From: Alentia gelatinosa
Taxonomy: Eukaryota; Annelida; Polychaeta; Phyllodocida; Polynoidae
Length of the DNA stretch: 64,000 nucleotides
Assembly (NCBI GenBank): GCA_950022655.1
Contig: OX465584.1
Location: 51,504,723 to 51,568,722, forward strand
Direction of reading: 5' to 3'
Shown here: piece by piece, positions 52,691 to 62,194 of the stretch
Position numbering within the stretch: the first letter of the stretch is position 1
Layout of the letters: each line of letters starts with the position of its first letter
Translations under genes and position numbers: made by a program
The notes under the pieces: generated by a model
What the model was told of the DNA's origin: nothing
The model's database searches: none
Seen by the model: the letters and a program-made list of their open reading frames with translations, nothing else

Positions 52691-55600
52691 ATGGAGCTAC
52701 AGCTTGCTTCTGAGAGGACAAATCAACGGAACATTTGTGATGTTAGTAAAGATGTACGGCTAGTGCCATCATTCAATGAAAATGAGGTTGACAAGTACTT
52801 TCAACATTTTGAGAAGGTTGCCTTAAGCATGAAATGGCCAAAAGAGAAGTGGGCACTGATGTTACAGAGTGTTTTGAGGGGTAAATCTCAGGAAGCTTAT
52901 TCGGCACTATCTTTGAATGACAGTCTAGATTATGAAAAGGTCAAAGCTGCTGTTCTCAAGGCTTATGAACTTGTACCAGAGGCATATTGTCAGAAGTTTA
53001 GGAGTTACCGTAAGCAAGATAATCAAACCTATGTAGAGTTTGCTCATGAAAAGGAAGTGTACTTTGATAGGTGGTGTAAATCTATGGAAGTGGAGGATAG
53101 TTTTGATAAACTCAGACAACTGTGCCTTATTGAAGAATTCAAGCGTTGCACATTCAATGATCTCAAAACTTATTTGGATGAAAAGAAAGTAACTTCCTTG
53201 CATGAAATGTCCACTCTTGCTGATGATTATGCCATAACCCATAAGACTAGTGTTCAACAAAAGAAGAGTGCACCTCAAGGGAGCAATTCTAGTCTTGGGG
53301 AAAAAGGTGGTGATAGCAAAGATCTGAAATCTAGTGTAAAGCCAAAAGGTGAGTACTCAGGAAGGAGTTCAGGTCTAAAGTGTCATTACTGTCACAAACT
53401 GGGTCACATTATATCTGAGTGTTGGGCACTGAAGAAGAAGAAAGCTGAGCCTAAGCCCAATGCATTTATATCGTCTAAAAAGTCAGAGTGTGTCATTGTG
53501 CCATTTGTTGCTGATAAAGTGACTGATGTCAGAGAGGAATACAAACCATTTGTACTTGAAGGTAATGTGTCTCTGGGTAGTGACACTGCAGATTCTGTCC
53601 CCATTCGTATCTTAAGGGATACTGGGGCATCTCAATCCATGATTTTAGAAAATGCTTTGCCTTTCAGTTCAAGTTCAGCCACTGGTGAATACGTCATTAT
53701 TCATGGTGTTGAGTGTGGTTTCATGAGTGTACCTCTTCACAGAATCAGATTAGAGTCTGATTTGGTATCAGGGTCTGTTGAAGTTGCAGTAAAATCTGAT
53801 CTGCCAGTTGACGGTGTATCAATGTTGCTAGGAAATGATCTAGCAGGGGAAAAAGTCTTTGTGGAACCAAAAATGGTTCTTGAGCCAGTCATTTTGTCAT
53901 CAAAAGATGACGTTATTGATGAGGAGATGGGTGAAATTTATCCCTCTTGTGCTGTGACTAGGGCTCAGGCTAAACAGTTAAGCCAAATACATTCTGTGGA
54001 TGTTGAGACTGAGGGTGATATCATTGATTTGTCACATACATTTATCAACTCAAAGGATGAACACCTTAAAGGTCATTCTTTTGTCAGTTCTCAACCAGGG
54101 TCAAGTCAAAATAATGACAAAACTAACTTGAATAATAAAGTCCCTCTTGGCAGGAGTAAGTTGATTACTGAACAAAGGCAAGATCCCGAGATCTCATTGC
54201 TTATCTGCCATGCACTTTCAGAAGAAGAGCTTGACAAAGTCTCCACAGGGTACTTCTTTAAAGATGGTGTTCTCATGAGAAAATGGAGACCACCAGATGT
54301 TCCAGCATCAGAGGACTGGTCTATTGTTTACCAAATTGTGCTTCCTAGGGCTTATCGCTCTGAGGTTATTAACGTAGCACATGAACTACCCATGGGTGGT
54401 CATTTGGGTGTTAATAAGACATCCAAAAAGATCATGAGGCACTTCTATTGGCCTAAGATAAGGCAAGATGTAGCCAATTTTTGTAGAACCTGTTACACAT
54501 GTCAAATGGTTGGGAAACCTAATCAAAAGATCCCTGTTGCTCCATTATGGCCCATTCCCGCAGTGGGAGAAGCATTCAGCCATGTTATTATTGACTGTGT
54601 GGGTCCTCTGCCCAAAACCCGATCTGGTAACCAGTACTTGCTCACAATAATGTGTGCTTCTACAAGATTTCCTGAGGCTATACCACTCAGAAATATCTCA
54701 GCTCCAAAGATAGTCAAAGCTTTGATTAATTTCTTCTTATTGGTTGGCCTTCCAAAAGAGATTCAGTGTGATCAAGGCTCAAACTTCATGTCTGGCTTGT
54801 TCCAGCAAGTAGTTCACGAACTAGGTATAAAGCAGGTGAAGTCCAGTGCTTCCCACCCAGAGTCTCAAGGTGCATTGGAAAGATTCCATTGCACTCTCAA
54901 GAACATGATGCGAACTTACTGCTTTGAGAATGAGAAAGATTGGGATGAAGGTATTGGTATGTTGTTGTTTGCTGCTCAAGAGTCTGTTCAAGAATCATTG
55001 GGATTCAGTCCTTTTGAGCTGGTTTTTGGTCATACAGTGCGAGGTCCATTGAAGGTATTGAAGGAACAGTGGTTAGGAGATAACCCTGAAAACAACGTCT
55101 TGGATTATGTTTCCAAAGTTAGAACTAGGCTAGTTCGTGTTTGTGAGCTAGCACGTGAGAATCTGAAAGAAGCTCAAAGAAAGATGAAAGACCAGTTTGA
55201 CTTGAAATCCCAAGAGCATATATTCTCTGTGGGAGACAAGGTCCTGGTGTTGCTACCCATTACTGGGCATACTCTCAAGGCTCGCTACCATGGTCCTTAT
55301 GAGGTAGTCAAAAGAATTGGTGAGGTGAACTATGTTGTCAAAACTCCTGACCGCAGACGATCTACTAAGTTATGCCACATCAACATGTTAAAGCCTTACT
55401 ATGACAGAGAAAGTTCTGACAGTGTCAAGACAGTTGGGTGCATGAATGTACTGAGTGATGAGGAAGAAACAACTGATTTTGTACCTACAGACTACAGTGT
55501 AAAACTGAACAACTCAAATGTTCTTGCAAATCTAGATGCCAAGTTAGGGCACCTGCCTCCTGTACAGAAAGAAGAATTGAGCACATTGCTCAGAGAGTAT

Positions 55601-56482
55601 AAGGATGTCTTTCCGGATGTTCCTAGTCAAAAAAATATTGGAATCCATGATGTAGATGTGGAAGAAGCTCTCCCTATCAAACAACATCCTTACAGAGTTA
55701 GCCAACACAAAGCTGAGAAAATGAAGAGAGAGGTATCTTACATGTTAGAGAATAACATCATTGAGCCAAGCAACAGTGACTGGTCATCTCCTTGTATACT
55801 TGTACCCAAGCCAGATGGTTCAGTTAGATTTTGCACTGATTTTCGCAAAGTAAATGATCTCAGTAAGACGGATTCATATCCTATTCCAAGAATAGATGAT
55901 TGCATTGACAAAATTGGCAAAGCCAAGTATATCACCAAGTGTGACTTACTCAAAGGTTACTGGGCTGTTCCTTTGAGTGACAGAGCAAAGCGAGTGTCTG
56001 CTTTTGTTACTCCTGATGGCTTGTATCAATACAAAGTGATGCCATTTGGTATGAAGAATGCTCCAGCAACTTTTCAAAGAATGATGAACCAGTGTTTGAA
56101 AGATCTGCCAGGTGTGGAAGTGTACGTTGATGATATTGTGGTTTACAGTGACACCTGGGAAGAGCATTTGTATAGGCTGCAATCTGTGTTAGAGAGGCTC
56201 AAACAAGCAAACCTTACTGTAAACCTGACAAAAAGTGAGTTTGGACAGGCAAAGGTGATTTACCTTGGACATGTTGTTGGTCTAGGTCAGGTTGCACCAG
56301 TTGAAGCCAAAATCAAGAGTATTGTTGAATATCCAGTTCCGGCAAACAAGAAAAGTTTGATGAGGTTTCTTGGCATGGCTGGATATTACAGGAAGTTCTG
56401 TAAGAATTTTGCTACACATAACTGCTCCACTGACAAACTTGTTAAAGAAAAAGAAAAACTTCATTTGGTCCAAAGAATGTGA
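52691..56482 (+). CDS. Gmr1-like gag-pro-int-RT polyprotein
   Basis: 1263 codons. Capsid region ~20-170 with a SCAN-like pattern (WPKEKWALMLQSVLRGKSQE, AYELVPEAYCQKFRS). CCHC knuckle CHYCHKLGHIISEC (~229). Protease DTGAS (~310). Integrase zinc site HELPMGGH..HFYW..CRTCYTC (~561-600), catalytic DCVGP (~633), CDQGSN (~693) and GALERF (~728), DD35E spacing intact. Then RT: FRKVNDLSKTDSYPIPRIDD (~1050) and YVDDIVVYSD (~1145). The ATG used is internal; the frame opens further upstream in the coiled coil. It ends at a frameshift near 56420. No stop within 3.8 kb, so recently active. Confidence 0.92.
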   Translation: MELQLASERTNQRNICDVSKDVRLVPSFNENEVDKYFQHFEKVALSMKWPKEKWALMLQSVLRGKSQEAYSALSLNDSLDYEKVKAAVLKAYELVPEAYCQKFRSYRKQDNQTYVEFAHEKEVYFDRWCKSMEVEDSFDKLRQLCLIEEFKRCTFNDLKTYLDEKKVTSLHEMSTLADDYAITHKTSVQQKKSAPQGSNSSLGEKGGDSKDLKSSVKPKGEYSGRSSGLKCHYCHKLGHIISECWALKKKKAEPKPNAFISSKKSECVIVPFVADKVTDVREEYKPFVLEGNVSLGSDTADSVPIRILRDTGASQSMILENALPFSSSSATGEYVIIHGVECGFMSVPLHRIRLESDLVSGSVEVAVKSDLPVDGVSMLLGNDLAGEKVFVEPKMVLEPVILSSKDDVIDEEMGEIYPSCAVTRAQAKQLSQIHSVDVETEGDIIDLSHTFINSKDEHLKGHSFVSSQPGSSQNNDKTNLNNKVPLGRSKLITEQRQDPEISLLICHALSEEELDKVSTGYFFKDGVLMRKWRPPDVPASEDWSIVYQIVLPRAYRSEVINVAHELPMGGHLGVNKTSKKIMRHFYWPKIRQDVANFCRTCYTCQMVGKPNQKIPVAPLWPIPAVGEAFSHVIIDCVGPLPKTRSGNQYLLTIMCASTRFPEAIPLRNISAPKIVKALINFFLLVGLPKEIQCDQGSNFMSGLFQQVVHELGIKQVKSSASHPESQGALERFHCTLKNMMRTYCFENEKDWDEGIGMLLFAAQESVQESLGFSPFELVFGHTVRGPLKVLKEQWLGDNPENNVLDYVSKVRTRLVRVCELARENLKEAQRKMKDQFDLKSQEHIFSVGDKVLVLLPITGHTLKARYHGPYEVVKRIGEVNYVVKTPDRRRSTKLCHINMLKPYYDRESSDSVKTVGCMNVLSDEEETTDFVPTDYSVKLNNSNVLANLDAKLGHLPPVQKEELSTLLREYKDVFPDVPSQKNIGIHDVDVEEALPIKQHPYRVSQHKAEKMKREVSYMLENNIIEPSNSDWSSPCILVPKPDGSVRFCTDFRKVNDLSKTDSYPIPRIDDCIDKIGKAKYITKCDLLKGYWAVPLSDRAKRVSAFVTPDGLYQYKVMPFGMKNAPATFQRMMNQCLKDLPGVEVYVDDIVVYSDTWEEHLYRLQSVLERLKQANLTVNLTKSEFGQAKVIYLGHVVGLGQVAPVEAKIKSIVEYPVPANKKSLMRFLGMAGYYRKFCKNFATHNCSTDKLVKEKEKLHLVQRM

Positions 56483-56817
56483 TGATGCTTTTGATAGAGT
56501 GAAATCTATTTTGTGTTCTGGACCTGTTCTGATGGCTCCAGACTTCGGCAAGCAGTTTGTTTTGATGGTTGACGCAAGTGACCATGGGGTAGGTGCAGTG
56601 CTACTGCAGAACAATGACAATGGTGTTCAGCACCCTGTATGCTACTTTTCAAAGAAGTTCACTTGTCACCAAAAGAACTATTTGACTGTTGAAAAGGAAA
56701 CTTTGGCATTAGTGTTGGCCTTACAACACTTCAGTGTTTATGCAGATCCTGTACTTGTGTATACAGATCACAACCCCCTGACATTCTTGCAGAAGATGAA
56801 AAACAAAAACAGGCGAT
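56370..56817 (+). pseudogene. RNase H part of the Gmr1-like pol (frameshifted, truncated)
   Basis: The frame changes near 56420 and continues with APLTNLLKKKKNFIWSKEC, then VDASDHGVGAVLLQ (RNase H Asp), VEKETLALVLALQHF and YTDHNPLTFLQK, breaking off at KNKNRRL where the LTR begins. The last ~40 residues of the domain are gone. Confidence 0.88.
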
Positions 56818-57240
56818 TGTCAGGCTTGAAACACCATAGGACTATGCTATAGAGGCCTTTACTGAGGATTGGGCTTTTTTCCATGATCTTCTACCACCCC
56901 AGCACTGGAGGAAAAGACATTGATGACTGCTACCACTACTTGGATCATCTATATCCACAAGTCAAGGAGACATTGAACAATAGCTGAGAGTGATAGCTTA
57001 TGAGTACTGCTTTGAACAAGAGGACTTATATTATATGAACACTACAGAAGTGTTTATGATTTTGTATGTTGATGAGAATTGTTATGTAACTGTATACTTT
57101 GTTATAATATATGTTATTAATACATATCTGTGTATGGTTATTTGTCTTCTTCATTTAGTATAGAAGATATTCTGAATTGTCTTTTCTTGTCACTGGGTTA
57201 GCTAGTCTATAGGATTAGGCCTTAGCTACTGTATGTGATA
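56818..57240 (+). repeat. Partial 3' LTR of the Gmr1-like element
   Basis: Matches 51766-52181 with few differences and an 8-bp insertion (TAGCTTAT-like, near 56995). U3 and the start of R are missing. Followed by TTGA. Confidence 0.9.
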
Positions 57241-57244
57241 TTGA

Positions 57245-59289
57245 TGATACACCAACAGTAGCACATGCCAAGTATGCTGCTGACAGTACTGTGGCAGAGC
57301 TGCGAATTGTCAATCCATATAGGGTTTAGGTAGGTCAAAGGCAGACAAAATCTAGTTTCCATAATCTATAGTCGCACGAATTTATCATTTATATTGGTAT
57401 ATGCCAAGATTACCAGTAACTGTGTCTATAAAGGGGGGACTACTTTACTGCGTGTAGGTAAGAGCAGCGAAGGTAGTGTGGCCACCAGGTGCCAGGCTTA
57501 CTGCCTGCTGATTGGCTGGCAGCGGAGTAGACCTCAGGGCTACATTGCCGTTGTATACTTGAGGGTTACACATGCATGGTGAATCGCATCGCTGCGCCCT
57601 CTACAGCGTTGGGTGATAATAGAGAACCAAAACAACACACTACACACACTATGATCTGCTGGCTACTAACTGACACAGAATCGCTTCCAAAGACGTTTTT
57701 AAGGATGTTCTAGATGAGATTAAACAGCCAACATTTCCCCAATACTTTGTTTTGTAATACCTTTGCATCTTGAATGTCATTGTCTGTAAGTTATTGAATC
57801 AATCTGGGTTTCAGTTGACAGTTGAGTCAGACTCTTTTACTAAAAAAGCATGGCAAATTTAACTAACTTTCTATCAGAGATCTTTTGCTGTATTGATAGA
57901 GTGAAATTTACTCTATTCAAAACCACCAAAGAACTCAATAGCACCTCTGGCTTTATGTTGGTTTTGTTTGTTGGAATACAGCCCATTTCCACAGAAATAG
58001 TGCATAGCATAGCACTGACAGTAAGTGGAGTCTTTGTGTTTACATGAGCGAAAATAGGGGTATTTGTCAGTTGAAATATGTTTTCAACCTTAAAACATAA
58101 TATACTGATATTTATTAAACCCTAAATACAATGTATACACATATGCACATATAATCTGAGCATTGCTTATGACTGAGAATTGTTTGGTGTCAGACTGGTG
58201 AGCTCCTCCCTCTCTGCTGTCATGTTTGAAAGTGGCGCCGTGAGGCAGCCACGACTGCATATATGAGTCAGGTCGGTATAGGGGGTGCTGGGCTGTGCAC
58301 CTCCTCTGTTCTTGAAGGTAATTTACTATTTCCCTTTGTGTGTATACAATATGATGAACATTAAGCTAGGTTTCATTATCAATTTGTTAAGCTATGATCA
58401 CCTCCTATCAAGTATTTCTGCATTTTTATTTAGGTCCTATTTTGCACTATCATAATAAAGTCCTAATATCTCACTCATTTTACTGTGTGTAATATGAAAA
58501 GGTGTTACAAGTGCTGTAACAAGTACCATAGTTTGATAATAGGTGGCAACACAGAAATATTGGCTGTAGGAAAGATATGAATACCACGGTTTGGGGAATA
58601 CCTAGATACACATAATACCATGTTGAATGCATCCCTGACATCTGGACCTTTAATCTGGTATCAAATACACAAACTTTCATAATTTCTATCAACGTTGATC
58701 TTATGATAAAAAAATCTTCTGGAAACGTTTTTACAGATGGGTGCGATGATAAGAAAACTATTTTGTTTTGAGTGGCCTAATCACCTGAAGTACATTTAAC
58801 ATGTTCGAAATGTTGTGACTACTGTTGATACCACCATGTACACCAATTGTCATCTTGGCTTATGATATGATCTTTCATAAAGAATGCACTGTGTCGGTTT
58901 TTTATGAGTTTACCTCCACTATGATTTTTTTTTTTGGTTTTTATTATACTGGAGTTATCTGTTCGGCATTAAGGTTGCCGATCTTCCACAGGCTCCAGTT
59001 GTCACATTCTCAGTGATCACATATTGTCCAGATTTTGGACTTACAGACAGAGTCATGATTTCAAAGCAACATTGTCTTACTAACACTTCCAGTAATACAG
59101 TTGTAGATACTAAACATTACACAACACAATTCAAGCAATGAAAGTCTTCATTACTTTGTTGGGACTTAATTCACCTCGATGTACATATACAATTACTTTA
59201 ATTCTAGAGATAGGGAAGAACAGATTTCTTATGTGATTGGAACTACATTTACTGATATTTCTGCCTTCTGTTTTTCAAACTGAGTTTAG
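57245..59289. other. No gene recognised
   Basis: AT-rich sequence. Single minisatellite-like units (CCTCAGGGCTACATT) occur near 57533, and a short GC-rich stretch at 58190-58310. No supported ORF. Confidence 0.5.
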
Positions 59290-62010
59290 TAAGGATTTGA
59301 ACTCATCTTAACTGATCATGTTACGGATGGCAGCACTTTCCTTATTCCACAGCACTGCTGACTTATATTCGAATGAGTTCATGTACCTACTTAGATGTAC
59401 GTTATTTCTAGTGGATAGAGTTGGCGCGTCAAATCGTCTGATATCTCTGGCTTTCCTCTCCAAGAATCTCTCTTGTCTGGGCCTAAGGAAGGCCATTGCT
59501 AATAAGTGGGATACCCTCCTCTCTTTGAGTTTATTCATTTTAGCTATTTCATGTATATTAAGTGTGGATCGGTCTCCCTCTTCATTCAATCATACTCGTA
59601 TACCTCTATTTTGGCACCTTTGTAGCTTTACAGTTACACTAGAGTACACTAGAGTTTGTGTTATGAAATAAAATATCACCTAACTCCAAATAAGGTAGTA
59701 CTTTTGATTTGTAGATCGAGATAGCATGTTGTTCTTTGAGGTACTTCTTTATGTAAGAGAGCATGTTTTGCCCGCTTTAGGACTCACTCGATGTGTTTCT
59801 GTCCAGGGTGATCCCTAGGTATTCAAACTTGACTACTTGGTCCAGCAATATATCGTCTATCGACAATGTGACTGGCCTAACTCATTTAATTCTTTGCAAG
59901 GTACCAAACAGCATCACCTTTGTCTTGAAGGCGTTGGCAGTCAGTCGGTTGTTTTTGCACCATCGGCCTATGCTATTTAAATCGCACTGCATATCGTTTG
60001 TCATCCTATCTAGATCGTTATCCCCTATGTAAATAACTATGCCGTTGGCATAGAGCTGAAATTTGCATTTGTGGATGGCACTATCAATATTGTTGACATA
60101 GACTATGAAATTAAGGGCACCTAGAATGGATCCCTGTGGGACTCCACAATTGATTCTTTTCAATTCGGACCTAGTACCATTGGCCGTGGGTTTTTTAAAC
60201 AGATTAGCCAGATAGCTCCAGACCATCTCAACAATTTCGGACATTTCTCTAATTTGTCTAGTAGTATGACGTGGTTGATAGTGTCAAACGCCTTGGTTAT
60301 ATCGAGGAATGTTGTTAGAGTCATCAAGCCATCGTTCATGTTTCTATGAATGTCATCAGTCAAGTCAGATGTGGGTAGCACTGTTGAGTGATTTGATCTA
60401 AAACCTCCTTGCCTATGGTTAAGAAAAACGAAGCCTTCTAGATAGTTTATCATTTTCTTAAGAAGTATGCGCTCAAGCAGCTTGCCTGGTAGGGGCAGTA
60501 TCGATACAGGTCTGAGGTTAATTAACTCATTCCTAAAGTTACCCTTCTTGAGCAGAATTACATTTGCTATCTTCCAGTCATTGGGAGTCTAGCAACATGT
60601 TAAAGAGATGCTGAGTCTGTAAGATAAGGACTTCTAGACTATCTTTCCATACTCTTGAGGAGATAGAATGGCTGATGATTTGTTCAGGGCTGTGCGTTTG
60701 ACGGCGTCTAATATGTCATCGAAGCTAATTGTGATATCATACATCCGTGTCTCTTGGTCTACACAATCATATACCCATGGGTCTGTAAACGTTCTGGCCA
60801 ATCTATTACCAATTGTTGAGAAGTAGTTGTTTACTTCCTTGGCCACATCTTGGTCTCTATCTTTGTTGTTAGTACCTGGGCAGACAATACTTATGTTTCT
60901 CTCTTGTTTTGGCATGATAATTTCAATGGCTTCCCAGAATTCTTTGCTATCTTTGCCCGCAGATCTTTTAATAAACTCTCGTTTAGCATTGTGAATCCTA
61001 TTTTTGGTCTCATTTCTTAGTCTTCTGTCCCTTTTCATGTCTTCTGCCTTACCTGTACGTGCAGTCAGTTTCCATGCCTTGTTTTTATCAAGAATTAGTT
61101 CTGTAACTACATTGCTCATCCATGCCTCCTCCTTATATTTGATCTGGTGATTACGGATGGGGCACATGCGATCTAGGTTTGATTTGATTATGTTATTTAA
61201 ATATTACAAAGCAGTGTTCAGATCTCTCATTTGCATGTAGTTATTCCAATTATGTGCCCTTAGGTTTTCTTGAAATCTATCTTTGTCATACTTTCTGTAA
61301 GACCTGCCATAGAATTGTTTGGTTGTGGTTGGCACTTTGATTTTCTTTTTTGTAACATCGATAGCTCTAGGATCACTTAAGCTAAAGTCCAATGTACCTG
61401 CATCAAGTAAGTGATTCCATTCTGTGACGGCCTAATCAATTGTGTTATTTAATCTTGTTGCGTCATTAATTTCCTGTTTTAAACCCATTAAATTTTCCAA
61501 GTCACATACATCGTTACTCTGTTTCAGGTTGTATGTCTAGTTGAAATCACCCAGAACTGTCACTTCCCCATTGGTGTTCCTCTAATACCTTCAATAGCAT
61601 CCCCTAAAAGGTCAATTGCCACATCAAAAATACCCTCGTTTGGTCTATAGACACTACATATTATCTGTGGTTTTTGGTTCTCCAGACTAACTTTCACTTC
61701 ACCCAGAGTGATTCTAGGTCAGATGTACTTGAGTTATATTGATCAAGTATGTTATAGCTGAGGTCCCTAATGTAAATAGCCACTCCTCCACCTATTTTAA
61801 CCTCCCCTTTGGCATTCAGCTATTTACAATCATTTTTCACTAGTGAGTATCCCGGCAAAGAAAAGAGGTTCTCACCATAATCTGTGGTAAGCCATGTCTC
61901 AGATAATGTGATTATCTGGATGTTTGATTTCTCAACATTCAGTTTCAATAGGTCTAGTTTATTTTTCAATCTCTGCATGTTGATATGCATGATATGTAGT
62001 CCTCTCCCAA
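59290..62010 (-). mobile_element. Degenerate non-LTR retrotransposon with endonuclease and RT
   Basis: Reading the - strand from ~62010: endonuclease pieces (IITLSETWLTTDYGENLFSL near 61880-61920; VAIYIRDLSYNILDQYNS; SVYRPNEG near 61650; GDFN near 61545 followed by a stop), linker (LRNETKNRIHNAKREFIKRS, 60955-61020), RT (LDITKAFDTINHVILLDKLE at 60260-60315; [32 protein letters not shown] in place of YADD) and the C-terminal segment (59308-59589). The active-site YADD is changed to YANG, and there are several frameshifts and stops. CR1/L2 group, old and inactive. Confidence 0.85.
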
Positions 62011-62194
62011 GCCTAGTGTTTATGTTAATAATAATGAATTTGTATCAATTCCCCATTCAGTGCCCATCAATAATATGAAAGTATTTGTTGCATCTACACG
62101 TTCAGGTGTTGGATACATGTTAGTAACCGACGTTCATGTCACTCTGTTCATGTTCTGATACTTACTAATTTTAGTCCGGATTGCACTCAGCATT
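62011..62194. other. Junction between two non-LTR elements
   Basis: May include the 5' UTR of the element at 59290-62010. Nothing definite. Confidence 0.4.

Larger units (their letters stand above)
51541..57240 (+). mobile_element. Gmr1-like LTR retrotransposon (integrase before RT), 3'-deleted
   Basis: The 5' LTR is 51541-52181. A shorter 3' LTR piece (56818-57240) matches its last 416 bp. A 4-bp target duplication TTGA (51537-51540, 57241-57244) brackets the whole. Domain order is gag - zinc knuckle - protease - integrase - RT - RNase H. That puts the integrase where Ty1/copia elements have it although the sequence is Ty3/gypsy-like, as described for Gmr1-like elements. The end of RNase H, the polypurine tract and the U3 part of the 3' LTR are deleted. 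Confidence 0.88.

Noticed and set aside
56818..57240. Gmr1-like LTR beginning at 51766 (LTR length 416 bp)
   Set aside because: That boundary only reflects the deleted 3' copy. The TG start at 51541, the matching TTGA on both sides and a TATA box at 51684 favour a longer 5' LTR.
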